From the NCBI GenBank assembly GCA_030066985.1, contig JASJAN010000020.1:1-64000 (forward strand): a stretch of DNA of 64,000 bases, in the 5' to 3' direction. The DNA comes from Desulfobacterales bacterium. Lineage in GTDB: Bacteria > Desulfobacterota > Desulfobacteria > Desulfobacterales > JAHEIW01. Positions 1-8,581 of this stretch are shown piece after piece. Numbering within the stretch: position 1 is the first letter of the stretch; every line of letters starts with the position of its first letter. Under the pieces are notes generated by a model that made no database searches, was not told the origin of the DNA, and was given only the letters and a program-made list of their open reading frames with translations. The translations under genes and the position numbers were made by a program.

Positions 1-470
1 AAAAAGCCGATGACCATGGCAAATACCGGGGAAATTACCCAGCTTAGAACTACTGCGGCGAGTTTGCCCCAGTTGATCACCGAAAATCCGCCGGCCATGA
101 TGCCAAAGCCGATCATGGCCCCCACGATAGAATGGGTGGTGGAGACGGGTAGTGATTTCCAGGTGGCAAAAGATACCCACAAAGCAGCAGCCAGCAGAGC
201 GGATAACGCGCCAATCAGCGCCATATGTGGGTCGGTAAGAATATCAGTTGAAACGATTCCTTTGCGGATCGTTTTAGTGACATGCGAACCAATAAAAACA
301 GCGCCGACAATATTTAAAATTCCGGCAATGAATATGGCCTGCCGAATCGTGATCGCTTTGGCGCCGACCGCAGATGCCATTGAATTGGCCACATCATTGG
401 CACCTATATTCCAGGCCATGTAAAATCCGAAAATGTATCCGATGATCAGTACGGTGTATTCAGATCCCAT
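1..470 (-). CDS. pit: PiT-family inorganic phosphate transporter (3' end beyond window)
   Basis: This is the N-terminal ~156 residues of a low-affinity inorganic phosphate permease that takes phosphate up across the inner membrane with a cation. The translation begins MGSEYTVLIIGYIFGFYMAW and contains the PiT hallmark NIGANDVANSMASAVG, then hydrophobic segments and a second signature around PVSTTHSIVGAMIGFG. The start is the ATG at 468-470. The gene runs off the left edge. It lies downstream of and in the same direction as the PhoB/PhoR pair, so phosphate control is plausible, but a 307-base gap separates them. Family identity is clear from the GANDVAN motif; the ion coupled is not visible. 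Confidence 0.9.
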   Translation of the reverse strand, partial: MGSEYTVLIIGYIFGFYMAWNIGANDVANSMASAVGAKAITIRQAIFIAGILNIVGAVFIGSHVTKTIRKGIVSTDILTDPHMALIGALSALLAAALWVSFATWKSLPVSTTHSIVGAMIGFGIMAGGFSVINWGKLAAVVLSWVISPVFAMVIGF

Positions 471-777
471 GCTCTTGTTCTATACGTGAGTCACTGTCTT
501 TAGTAGAAATGTCGGTTATTTATCTCAGCTTTTAGGCAGGTCCATTCGTCAGTTTTCAATATTTTCCTGAATGGTTGAAATGGTTGGCGAGGCAATAGCA
601 TGTTGGGTGCGGTAAATCAATGATAAACCGCAGTCTCGGTATAAAATCACTAAATTAAAATTTATACAATGATTTTATATGGTTAAAATAGGATTGGCTG
701 CTACACACGCGCTATTTAATCATGAGGGCTGAATATAAGTGCAGCGTAGCCGGCTTTGAAATGACTTTGAATTGTGA
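471..777. other. Intergenic stretch, nothing recognised
   Basis: About 307 bases between the phosphate transporter start and the histidine kinase stop. It is AT-rich, has no open frame I would defend, and shows no clear terminator hairpin. It presumably holds the transporter promoter, but I cannot place it. Confidence 0.5.
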
Positions 778-2556
778 CTAAACTTTTTGAGGAATGTGAA
801 TGCTAAAGTGGCTGCCTTCACCGAGCTTGCTGTCAACTGTAACATGCCCACCGTGGGCCTGGGCAATATGTTTAACAATGGCCAGCCCCAGGCCGGTGCC
901 ACCCATGCTGCGGCTGCGCGCCTTGTCGACCCGATAGAAGCGCTCAAAGAGGCGCGGCAGATGCTTTTGGGCAATGCCGATACCCTGGTCCTGAACACTG
1001 AGGATCATCTCGTTTCCCTGGTGATGGGACTTGACATGAATCGTACTTCCCGGTTCACTGAATTTAATGGCATTATCAAGCAGATTCACCACCGCCTGCT
1101 CGATCAAGGCGGGGTCCAATAAGGCAGTGGTGTCTTTTTCACAGTCAAGGTTAATATGGATATTTTGTTTTTCGGCTTTTGGTCGGCACAATTGGATAGC
1201 GGCTTGAAACACATCCGCAATTTTAACTGACTCAAATTGAATTTCTTTCTTATCGTCTTCCTGCTCAATTCGTGACAGCGCCAACAAATCTTCGATAATG
1301 GCATCCAAGCGGTCTACGTGTTTTTGAATAATACCCAGGAAGCGTTCCTTTTCCTGTTTCTTTTCAACTTTGCCCTGCTGCAAGGTTTCGACAAATCCTT
1401 TAATGGCGGTCAGGGGCGTTTTGATTTCATGTGAGACGTTGGCCACAAAATCGCGCCGCATGTTTTCCAGGCGCCTCAGCTTGGTTACATCGTGAAATAC
1501 TACCAAAGTGCCGATTTGATCTTGATTTGCGTCGAAAATAGGTGAGCCTTTGACACCGATCACGCGTTCTTCATTTTGAAATACCGTGATGTCTTCTTCA
1601 GTCGGGTTTGTGTTACTGATCGCTGCGCGGATAAACTGCTGCAATGCCGGAGAGCGGATGATTTCCTGAATGCTTTTTCCCTGGCAATCTGCCGGTTCTT
1701 TTTCAAAAAGCCGGGCAGCCGTCTGGTTGATGCTCACAATGCGCTCTTCGGTGTCGATGGCAATCACCCCTTCCAACATGCTGGCCAGCACGGTTTCGAG
1801 CTGATTGCGCTGGCGGATGATGGTTTCAATTCGATCATTGAGCTGGGCGGCCATCTGATTCATGGCGTCAGCCAGTCCGCCCATTTCTTCGGTCTGTGGC
1901 GGTGTCAGGCGATGGCTCAAATCACCGTTGGCAAAATGTTCGGCACTTTTTTTCATCTGCTCGATCGGCTGGCTGATGCGGCGGGAGATGACCCAGCTGA
2001 TACCCGCCGCCAGCAAAGCAATAATGCATCCACCCAGGGCGATTTTAAGTCGAATGGATCGGATTTCAGCTTCGACCGCAGTGGCCGGCAATGCCGTGCG
2101 CAGTACGGCCACAATTTTCTGGCGATCTTTGACCGGTACAGCAACATAATACATCTGTTGCATGAGCGTATTGCTGAAGCGCATGGACTTTCCGGTCTGA
2201 CCGGCCAGTGCGGTCATGATTTCCGGCCGGTTGGCATGATTGTCCATCAGGTGGGGTGCTTCTCGCGAATCTCCGATGACTTTGCCATCCGGCAGGATGA
2301 CAGTGATGCGAGTGGCCGAAAGCCTTCCGGCTTCTTTGCTGATGGAATCGATGGCAGCGGCATCCAATGGTGACAGCAGCCCTGATATCTGCTTTTCAAG
2401 TAGGGCCGCTCTGGCCTTCAAGTCAGTGGCGGTCTGGTCCAGAAAAAATTGGCGCATGGCCTCGGAGGCATACCAGCTAACGGCCAGCAATGAAATAAGG
2501 GTAATCAGTAAATATGAAGGAAAAAGCCGCCACAGCAGGCGTTGACGCTTTTTCAT
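778..2556 (-). CDS. phoR: PhoR-type membrane sensor histidine kinase
   Basis: 592-residue inner-membrane sensor kinase, probably for phosphate limitation. TM1 (~9-31), a periplasmic sensor stretch, TM2 (~171-191), HAMP (~192-244), PAS (~250-360), HisKA with phosphoacceptor H376 in DFVANVSHEIKTPLTAIKG, then the ATPase domain with NLLDNAIKF (N box), DQGIGI (G1) and GGTGLGLAI (G2). TM-sensor-TM-HAMP-PAS-HisKA is the usual layout of PhoR in Gram-positive and delta lineages. The start ATG overlaps the stop of the response regulator gene (ATGA), and its SD AAGGAG lies inside that gene, so the two are translationally coupled. The nearby phosphate transporter supports the phosphate assignment, which is still inferred. 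Confidence 0.85.
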   Translation of the reverse strand: MKKRQRLLWRLFPSYLLITLISLLAVSWYASEAMRQFFLDQTATDLKARAALLEKQISGLLSPLDAAAIDSISKEAGRLSATRITVILPDGKVIGDSREAPHLMDNHANRPEIMTALAGQTGKSMRFSNTLMQQMYYVAVPVKDRQKIVAVLRTALPATAVEAEIRSIRLKIALGGCIIALLAAGISWVISRRISQPIEQMKKSAEHFANGDLSHRLTPPQTEEMGGLADAMNQMAAQLNDRIETIIRQRNQLETVLASMLEGVIAIDTEERIVSINQTAARLFEKEPADCQGKSIQEIIRSPALQQFIRAAISNTNPTEEDITVFQNEERVIGVKGSPIFDANQDQIGTLVVFHDVTKLRRLENMRRDFVANVSHEIKTPLTAIKGFVETLQQGKVEKKQEKERFLGIIQKHVDRLDAIIEDLLALSRIEQEDDKKEIQFESVKIADVFQAAIQLCRPKAEKQNIHINLDCEKDTTALLDPALIEQAVVNLLDNAIKFSEPGSTIHVKSHHQGNEMILSVQDQGIGIAQKHLPRLFERFYRVDKARSRSMGGTGLGLAIVKHIAQAHGGHVTVDSKLGEGSHFSIHIPQKV

Positions 2557-3245
2557 GGAGACTCCTTAAACCGATACCCGACTCCCCGTACGGTTTCGAT
2601 ATATTTTCCATGGGCGCCGAGTTTTTTGCGCAGCCCCACGATCTGTACATCCACACTGCGGTCGGTGACCGGGTAGTCGTTGCCGCGGATCGAATTGACG
2701 ATGTGAGAGCGGGTAAATACCCAGCCGGGCCGCTTGGCCAACAGCAAGAGCACCTGAAATTCGGTGTAGGTTAAATCAACGGGCTCTCCTTTGACCACAA
2801 CACGGCGCCGGCCGGGATTGATTTCGATGTCATAGATTTTCACCAAGGCCATTTCATCTTGCGGCTCTTCTTTGTGTCGACGAAGGGCCGCGCGCACGCG
2901 GGCGATCATGACTTTGGGGCTGAAGGGCTTGGTTATATAATCATCGGCACCTAGCTCGAGTCCGGTGACGATGTCGGCTTCTTCGCCTTTGGCGGTCAGC
3001 ATCACTATGGGGATGCTGCGCAGTCGGGCATCATTTTTAACGGTTCTGGTAAACGCCAATCCATCCATGCCCGGCAGCATCAGGTCCAGCACGATCAAAT
3101 CAAATGGATCTGAACGAACTTTGCGCAGCGCATCTTCCCCGGTCAGCGTCCCGGTGACCTGATATCCCTCGCGGGAGAGATTGTAGCGCACAAGTTCGAG
3201 AATATCCTCCTCATCATCAACGACCAATATTTTTTCCTTTGCCAT
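2553..3245 (-). CDS. phoB: PhoB-type OmpR-family response regulator
   Basis: 230-residue cytoplasmic transcription factor. An N-terminal receiver has the acidic pair D10/D11, phosphoacceptor D54 in LIVLDLMLPGMDG, and the conserved Lys in ITKPFSP. A C-terminal OmpR/PhoB winged helix (~130-228) ends in the typical VRGVGYRF. It is the first gene of a two-gene operon with the sensor kinase (4-base overlap). It is expected to bind Pho boxes at phosphate genes such as the neighbouring transporter. Family and operon partner are solid; PhoB rather than another OmpR-type regulator is inferred from the kinase architecture and context. Confidence 0.87.
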   Translation of the reverse strand: MAKEKILVVDDEEDILELVRYNLSREGYQVTGTLTGEDALRKVRSDPFDLIVLDLMLPGMDGLAFTRTVKNDARLRSIPIVMLTAKGEEADIVTGLELGADDYITKPFSPKVMIARVRAALRRHKEEPQDEMALVKIYDIEINPGRRRVVVKGEPVDLTYTEFQVLLLLAKRPGWVFTRSHIVNSIRGNDYPVTDRSVDVQIVGLRKKLGAHGKYIETVRGVGYRFKESP

Positions 3246-3544
3246 TTTTTAATTTACCTTTGCTGTTGGGTTATGAAGTGATGCTAACACAATTCTAATA
3301 TTTGTCCCTGGCCAAGGAAAATATTATAATATTGTTATCATAAAGTTACGTTACTGTTAAGAACCTGTTAAAAAATGCATCCACATAGTAAGGGTTGGCC
3401 GGTTGAGTTGGCTGTGATGGTTCCCGTGAAACGGAATTGAGCCCATTACCCGTTAACTCTTTTAAAAAGTAAAACTCGGTATTGTTCCTTTTTTAAAACC
3501 GGCACAACCGGCAACGGGCAAACCGGCTCAACAGATTTTAAGCC

Positions 3545-3589
3545 TTGACAAAAGGATGTAAAGAGGTTATATGAATATATGTTCATATA
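3545..3589 (+). promoter_or_regulatory. Promoter with ArsR/SmtB operator ahead of the metal-sensor gene
   Basis: A -35 TTGACA (3545-3550) is followed after 17 bases by TATATG (3568-3573). Lying over the -10 is a perfect 8-bp inverted repeat, TATATGAA (3568-3575) and TTCATATA (3582-3589), separated by 6 bases. An imperfect palindrome of this kind over the -10 is the standard ArsR/SmtB operator layout, which predicts autorepression relieved by metal. Confidence 0.75.
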
Positions 3590-3603
3590 TTCAAGGAGTG
3601 GAT

Positions 3604-3978
3604 ATGAGTACTGTAAAAGCGCAATGCTTGGATGGGGATGACTGTCAAATCAGGGTGATCCACCTTGATAGGGTTGAACAGGCGCGCAGAGACACCGTAT
3701 CAGAAAAAGAAATTGAGCGGCTGTCCTCGATTTACAAGATCCTGGGAGACCCCAGTCGTCTGAAGATCGTCATGGCGCTTAAAAACGTGGAAATGTGCGT
3801 TTGTGACCTGGCGGCCTTTCTGGGTCTGACCGAGTCAGCAGTGTCCCATCAACTTCGGCGTTTTCGCGATCTGGCCCTGGTCAAAAGCCGCCGTGATGGT
3901 CAGGTGATCTATTATTCGCTGGATGATGAGCATGTGGCGGAGTTGTTGAATGTGGGGCTTGAGCATGTCTCCGAGTAA
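3604..3978 (+). CDS. CadC/SmtB-type metal-sensing ArsR-family repressor
   Basis: 124-residue winged-helix repressor that should leave its operator on binding a thiophilic or borderline metal such as Cd, Zn or Pb. Two classical metal sites are visible. The alpha3N-type site has C65 and C67 in EMCVCDLAAF, with C8 and C14 in the N-terminal arm. The alpha5-type site is D108, H110, H121 and E124 in the final helix, with exact DxH-(10)-HxxE spacing. Carrying both sites resembles CadC. The start is the ATG at 3604, preceded by SD AAGGAG; an upstream in-frame ATG at 3571 lies inside the operator and has no SD. The efflux permease follows on the same strand, so this is very likely its regulator. Confidence 0.85.
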   Translation: MSTVKAQCLDGDDCQIRVIHLDRVEQARRDTVSEKEIERLSSIYKILGDPSRLKIVMALKNVEMCVCDLAAFLGLTESAVSHQLRRFRDLALVKSRRDGQVIYYSLDDEHVAELLNVGLEHVSE

Positions 3979-4100
3979 TTTTTCGATGCCTAAATAGGCC
4001 TTTTTCCGATATGCTGTGTTCTCCGCGGGTTTACTTCCTCGACGTACTACGAGTACGCCTCTTTGTAAACCCTTGTGCGGCCTTGCCTATCGAAAAAATT
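3977..4100 (-). repeat. Nested-palindrome element, class 2 (copy F)
   Basis: Outer arms AATTTTTCGAT (3977-3987) and ATCGAAAAAATT (4089-4100) enclose an inner hairpin with perfect 8-bp arms, GGGTTTAC (4027-4034) and GTAAACCC (4065-4072). Read on the minus strand it has the family marks: ATAGGCAAGGC before the inner stem and AACACAGCATAT after it. It sits between the repressor and permease genes. Confidence 0.65.
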
Positions 4101-4156
4101 CCTTATCTATGCATCGAAAAAACATTCATTAAAAAAAACAAAACTAAGGAAGAAAA

Positions 4157-5341
4157 TTGAATTTCATATTTGAAATATTGCTGGCGACGTGGCATCTACT
4201 CGTTGACGCTTCGGTTTACATCTTGTTCGGATTGCTGGTGGCTGGATTGCTGCGGGTATTTTTAAATCCCAGCTCGATCACCCGGCATCTGGGGCAGGGT
4301 CGGTTTAAATCGGTCCTGAAATCAGCCTTTTTTGGTATTCCAATCCCATTGTGATCATGCGGTGTGCTGCCCGCAGCCGTGTCGCTGCGCAAACAGGGTG
4401 CCAATAATGGCGCCACAACTGCATTTTTAATTTCAACCCCGGAGTCCGGGGTGGATTCCATTTCCATCACCTATGCTTTGCTGGATCCCATCATGACCGT
4501 CGCGCGCCCGGTGGTGGCTTTTATCACCGCGGCGGTGGCCGGCATTACCGAAAACCTTTTTGGGCCCAAAAATGAAACCACCCGCATCACACCGGATCTG
4601 ACCTGTCCGGTGGATGGCTGCTGCGACGGGGAGAATTGCTCACCAGAAGAGCACCGCCTGCATCACACCTTCGGGGAAAAACTTGCTGCCGGCATGCGTT
4701 TTGCCGTCGATGATCTCTGGAATGATCTGGCCGGCTGGTTTATGATCGGAATGATATTGGCCGGATTGATTACGGTGCTGATCCCGCCAGACATGTTCGG
4801 TAAATATCTGGGCGCCGGCCTTCCGGCCATGCTGATCATGCTGGCGGTGGGCATTCCGTTGTATATTTGCGCAACAGCCTCCACCCCGATTGCCGCAGCC
4901 CTGATTCTAAAAGGCGTCAGCCCGGGCGCCGCTCTGGTATTTCTTTTAGCCGGGCCGGCCACCAACATCGCCTCCTTAACGGTCTTAACCGGTGTGCTGG
5001 GCAAGCGGGCCACTGCCATTTACCTGACATCCATTGCAGTATGCGCGGTTGTGTTTGGTTTAATCGTTGATCAGGTATATGTTTCTTTAGGGATATCGGC
5101 CCAGGCCGTAGTGGGCCAGGCGTCGGAAATTGTGCCCCGTTGGGCGGGGGTCATCGGTGCGCTGATGATACTGGGAATGTCGGTTAAACCCATCTGGAAG
5201 GCGCTGCGGGCACGCTTCAGTCCGGCCGCAAAGCAGGAAGAGACCCTATCTGAGACGAAGAAAACGTTGGCTGAGCCGCTGCCGGTGGTGTCTGATTGCT
5301 GTCCGAAATGCGATAGTTCTTCCGATACACGCCGCAACTGA
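4157..5341 (+). CDS. SO_0444-like heavy-metal efflux permease, predicted selenoprotein (Sec66)
   Basis: 394-residue polytopic permease of the COG0701/DUF318 type, related to the SO_0444 Cu/Zn efflux family, expected to export metal across the inner membrane. The frame starts at TTG 4157 (SD AAGGA) and is interrupted once by TGA at 4352-4354. It then continues uninterrupted to 5341. The TGA falls exactly where the family has the first Cys of its PLCSCGV motif: GIPIPL-U-SCGVLPAA. A short stem-loop 17 bases downstream fits a bacterial SECIS. The middle has a Cys/His-rich loop (CPVDGCCDGENC) and the C-terminus ends in CCPKC, both likely metal-binding. The metal-sensing repressor lies just upstream. 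The alternative, a nonsense-broken pseudogene, is unlikely because the long downstream frame is intact and the stop sits at a catalytic Cys. Confidence 0.82.
4372..4389 (+). promoter_or_regulatory. Candidate bacterial SECIS stem-loop for the permease
   Basis: CGCAGC (4372-4377) pairs perfectly with GCTGCG (4384-4389) around loop CGTGTC. The loop has a G in its first two positions and lies 24-29 bases after the UGA at 4352-4354. This matches the known bacterial SECIS rule of a small apical stem-loop roughly 16-37 bases downstream. Confidence 0.6.
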
Positions 5342-5377
5342 TCCTTATATCACACCCGCTCCCTTTGGTCGCTCGAG

Positions 5378-5460
5378 ACGCAGAGGGCCCAGAGAGATTT
5401 TTCATTTTTTCGGTTTCCTCTGAGGAGGAGGAAACCGAAAATCAATCAGCCTCTGCGGGG
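5378..5460. repeat. CGCAGAG-flanked hairpin remnant
   Basis: A strong hairpin (TTTTCGGTTTCCTC ... GAGGAAACCGAAAA) is flanked by GACGCAGAG on the left and CTCTGCGGGG on the right. The layout resembles the fuller element at 36355-36592 but the terminal repeats are degraded. Confidence 0.4.
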
Positions 5461-5627
5461 CAAATCAGGTACAGGTAACACCCACCTTAAATTCGGATAA
5501 TCGGAATCTGACACCTGAATCCGCCTGCGGCGGAACACCTGAAACCTATCGCTTCTGAAAGAAGCGATCATTACTTTTCATTCAAATTTTATTGTCACTG
5601 AATTTTGAACGAGTTGTAGGCTTTCAT

Positions 5628-5677
5628 ATGCAAGGCACTTAAGGCCGGGGCTATAGTGAACTATGCCCCGGCCTTAA
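5628..5677 (+). repeat. Nested-palindrome element, class 2 partial (copy P)
   Basis: CATATGCAAGGCACTT leads into a perfect 13-bp stem, TTAAGGCCGGGGC (5639-5651) and GCCCCGGCCTTAA (5665-5677). Inside it a second 5-bp stem, ATAGT/ACTAT, flanks GA. The CAAGGC lead and the ATAGT-GA-ACTAT tip are shared with the copy at 54564. Confidence 0.65.
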
Positions 5678-5733
5678 TAATCCGCCAGAGGCGGGCAGGC
5701 GCCCAATGGTCCGCCAATATTTGTGGCGGATTA

Positions 5734-5834
5734 AAAACCGATTCAAAATGCTCGAATACTATCGTGTATGCTCCACTTTTGAATCGGTTTTCGCCTTGCC
5801 TTTGAGCGTGATCTACTATTTTTGAAACAGCTTC
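5734..5834 (-). repeat. Nested-palindrome element, class 1 (copy D)
   Basis: Perfect 15-bp arms AAAACCGATTCAAAA (5734-5748) and TTTTGAATCGGTTTT (5777-5791). On the minus strand the core reads GGAGCATACACGATAGTA followed by TTCGAGCAT, preceded by CAAGGCG, identical in layout to copies at 12829, 35484 and 50991. The left outer arm (GAAGCTGTTTCAAAAA on the minus strand) is present; its partner is missing. Confidence 0.7.
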
Positions 5835-5895
5835 GAGTTAAACGATAATTTTTATTCTAAAAAAATTTTATTTCTCATTACTTTTCATTCAAAAT

Positions 5896-8412
5896 TCAGT
5901 TTTGGACTTTTGCGACTACAAGTGTAATATCATCTTCAGATTTGAGCCCCCGGGTAAAATGGTCCAGCTCATCATAAACGGCGCCCAGTATATGATTGGC
6001 GTCTTCTTTTGAACAATCCCGGATCACTTTCTGAAATCGTTTTTTACCGAACATTTCCCCATTGGGGTTGCAGGCCTCCCAGATCCCATCTGTGCCGATG
6101 GCAACGATCTGCCCATCGGAAAGCCCGGTCTTATTATAGGCTTCATATCGAAAATCATCTTTGACCCCCAAGGCAATACCGGTGCCGGCTAATTCCTCAA
6201 ATGTATTTTGGGCCGGATCAAAAAGGACGGCCGGATCATGGCCGGCACGCACCCATTGAAGATGCTCATTTTGCGGGTCGATGGTCATATAAAATAGGGT
6301 CATAAAGCGTCCCGTATCCAAAACATCCAGGGCTAAATGACGGTTCATTTCAGAGATGATGTCAGAAATATCTCCGGACTGTGCGGCGCGCATGCGCAAA
6401 AAGGCGCGCGCTGAGGTCATCAGCAACGCGGCATCCACTCCGTGGCCGGTAATATCACCCACCACGATGCTAAACGGCGCGTTGGGATATTCTTTTTTTC
6501 CCAGAAAGTCAAAATAATCCCCACCGATTTCCTCACAGGAGACATTTTTGCCGGCCACATCGAGGCCTTGAACCTGGGGGCTTGCCTGGGGAAGAAGACT
6601 TTTTTGAACCTCGGCCGCCAGCGCCAGCGCCTTTTTTTGTTCGGTCATGTCGGTCACAAAAGCCATGTTCCCGATGATGTTATTGCTATCGTCGCGTAAC
6701 GTATTGCCGTGAACAAGGACCGGGATGATTCTGCCGTCCCTGGCAACCAGAGAGCATTCGAACCGGCGGTATTCTTTGGACAGAATTTTTTCCTGGTTGA
6801 TCTGCATAAATTGTTTAAAATCGTCGGTTGCCAGATCTAATGGTGTTTTGCCGATAATGTCATTTTTGGCGTAGCCGATCATCTGACAGTAGGCCTGATT
6901 GGCATCCGTGATGACCAGATCTTGATTCATTAAAATAAAGCCTTCGCCGGCAGTGGTAACAATGCGACGGTATTTTTCCTCGCTTTTTCGTAAGGCCGCT
7001 TCTTTTTGCTGAATTTCCTGGCGGGCCTCCTCGACCTCCTGGATGATTGTATGGTGCATGCGCGAATTGAAATCCTTAATCTCCTCCAAGCGCTGGCGAT
7101 AGATTTCTGAGCGGTTCAGTTTTCTCGTCAAGAATTCATTGGCTTGCTTTAGCTGCGCAATCTCCTGCTGCTCATCCTGATGACTTTCGGCCGCTTTTGA
7201 TGGCTCAATGCCGAGTGGCCGCAAAAATTCGGCCTCATCGCGTTTTAAAACTTCTCCATTACCCTGACCGACCAGCAGGGTGACCAGGGTGGCCCCATGG
7301 AAAAAGCTATCCTGGCCTTTGACCAGAGGAGCGATCTCACCAAATGAATAAAATCCACTCAGCGGCAACTGTGCCGGCAGGTGGTCCTGCAAAATTTTGA
7401 GTTCTTCCCCGACCTGAGTGCCCAAAACATCTTTGCGAAATGCGCACGAGAAGGCTAATCCGAAGGTCGGCTGAAATTCGCAATCGTCAGCCATCAGTTT
7501 TTTTACAGATGTTTTGGTATCATCAATTAAAAATTCACGGATGGCCTCGGTCAGCTGAACAGTCGAGCCTTCGGGGATTGATTCCGAGAAGGTAATACTG
7601 CCATCCGGGTTATAAATTATCGGGGCGCGCAAGTAAGAACGCTCGCTGTTTTCCTCGAACACCGCCAGAACGAATTCGCGGGCTGGCTCTGTATGATCAC
7701 CCAGGTAATGTTGATAGAATTCGATTGCGGTCATATTTTCGATTCTTTTAACGGTACGGTCCTCTGCCGCGGTAACCCTGGCCCGCTTTCCAACGGGTTT
7801 CCAGCTGTTGGCAATCGAAAATGCATATTCGAGCGGTCCGCCGAATACCATAATCGGGATGGCGTCTTGCAAAATTTCATCCTTATAAAATTGATAAATA
7901 ATATCTTTTTCATGCCAGAGGGTGCCGGCAGCACCGCCAAAAACCGGGCAGCCATGACTGAGCTCCTGATTGAGCCTTTTCATAATCGGATCAAATGAGC
8001 GGTTGTACCCGTCAGGCAACGCCAAACACATTGATGCCGGTTTGGTCAATCCCTTTTTGGCCTGTTTGACGGCGCTTTTAACCGCAGCATCTGGATTTTC
8101 CGATAAACGACGGCCGATCCCGGCGTTGATTTCAATTTGATCTGAGTAGAAGACCATCAGGGCGATCGAATCGTCGCTGAACCCGTAACTGGATGAAAAT
8201 TCGCCGGAGGTGGTACAGCCGATTAGCGCCAAGTCCGGGAAACTGCTGTTGATGTGGTCAAGCATCAGCCGATGATCAAAATTGATGCCGGCAAAAACGA
8301 TTCCGGCCTGCGGCATATGGCCGTTTAGATGCTGCCGGCACTGTTTGACCGCAGCCTCAACCGCCTGCTGTGTATCGATATCCTCTGCCTGGCCCAAGCT
8401 TGCAATAAACAT
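5896..8412 (-). CDS. FIST-PAS-PP2C (SpoIIE-type) sensory phosphatase
   Basis: 838-residue cytoplasmic signalling protein. Residues ~1-400 are a FIST_N/FIST_C sensor module, thought to bind small ligands such as amino acids (for example GCTTSGEFSS and later LSGFYSFGEIAP). A coiled coil (~405-475) follows, then a PAS domain (~480-590), then a SpoIIE/RsbU-type PP2C phosphatase (~600-838). The phosphatase keeps metal-binding motifs GGDYFDF, GDITGHGVDAALLM and GTDGIWEA, so it should be active. Such enzymes usually dephosphorylate an anti-sigma-factor antagonist or similar STAS protein; no partner is encoded nearby. The start ATG has SD AGGAG nine bases upstream. It is a single-gene unit divergent from the ribosomal protein operon. 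Confidence 0.85.
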   Translation of the reverse strand: MFIASLGQAEDIDTQQAVEAAVKQCRQHLNGHMPQAGIVFAGINFDHRLMLDHINSSFPDLALIGCTTSGEFSSSYGFSDDSIALMVFYSDQIEINAGIGRRLSENPDAAVKSAVKQAKKGLTKPASMCLALPDGYNRSFDPIMKRLNQELSHGCPVFGGAAGTLWHEKDIIYQFYKDEILQDAIPIMVFGGPLEYAFSIANSWKPVGKRARVTAAEDRTVKRIENMTAIEFYQHYLGDHTEPAREFVLAVFEENSERSYLRAPIIYNPDGSITFSESIPEGSTVQLTEAIREFLIDDTKTSVKKLMADDCEFQPTFGLAFSCAFRKDVLGTQVGEELKILQDHLPAQLPLSGFYSFGEIAPLVKGQDSFFHGATLVTLLVGQGNGEVLKRDEAEFLRPLGIEPSKAAESHQDEQQEIAQLKQANEFLTRKLNRSEIYRQRLEEIKDFNSRMHHTIIQEVEEARQEIQQKEAALRKSEEKYRRIVTTAGEGFILMNQDLVITDANQAYCQMIGYAKNDIIGKTPLDLATDDFKQFMQINQEKILSKEYRRFECSLVARDGRIIPVLVHGNTLRDDSNNIIGNMAFVTDMTEQKKALALAAEVQKSLLPQASPQVQGLDVAGKNVSCEEIGGDYFDFLGKKEYPNAPFSIVVGDITGHGVDAALLMTSARAFLRMRAAQSGDISDIISEMNRHLALDVLDTGRFMTLFYMTIDPQNEHLQWVRAGHDPAVLFDPAQNTFEELAGTGIALGVKDDFRYEAYNKTGLSDGQIVAIGTDGIWEACNPNGEMFGKKRFQKVIRDCSKEDANHILGAVYDELDHFTRGLKSEDDITLVVAKVQN

Positions 8413-8500
8413 TTCTTTATACTCCTGTACCGTTTAGATTTATACGATTGAAACCGTCCATCGATAATATGTTTATTCTGCATCAAAATTCAACTTTTTC

Positions 8501-8529
8501 TTGACAAATTTATCTGAAAGATTAATTAT
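8501..8529 (+). promoter_or_regulatory. Probable promoter of the L21-L27-Obg operon
   Basis: TTGACA at 8501-8506, 17-base spacer, then AATTAT (8524-8529), about 50 bases before the rplU start codon. The -35 is consensus and the -10 is weak. Confidence 0.5.
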
Positions 8530-8581
8530 TCGTGGTTTTAGGATGATGGAAAAGTCGGACATTTTTAAGGAGGCAAATTCA

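Larger units (their letters stand above)
5342..5895. other. Gene-free, repeat-rich spacer
   Basis: 554 bases between convergent genes, packed with palindromes: the CGCAGAG hairpin, small GC hairpins of the type TCCGCC-N-GGCGGA (near 5519, 5681 and 5709), hairpin ATCGCTTC/GAAGCGAT (5548-5568), and two nested-palindrome elements listed separately. A 19-base direct repeat, TCATTACTTTTCATTCAAA, occurs at 5568-5586 and 5875-5893. No gene is seen. Confidence 0.7.

Noticed and set aside
1576-2373. Long plus-strand frame (265 codons) opposite the histidine kinase
   Set aside because: It is a shadow of the kinase coding sequence. It has no SD or recognisable domain, while the minus-strand kinase motifs are unmistakable.
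3334-3364. Pho-box-like direct repeats (TTATCAT-AAAG-TTACGTT-ACTG-TTAAGAA)
   Set aside because: Spacing is right for a Pho box but the match to CTGTCAT is too poor to call. It is noted only because phoB starts nearby.
4364-5341. Calling the permease as two genes or a pseudogene
   Set aside because: Both parts are in one frame. UGA falls at a conserved Cys, a SECIS-like stem follows, and the downstream part has no SD of its own.
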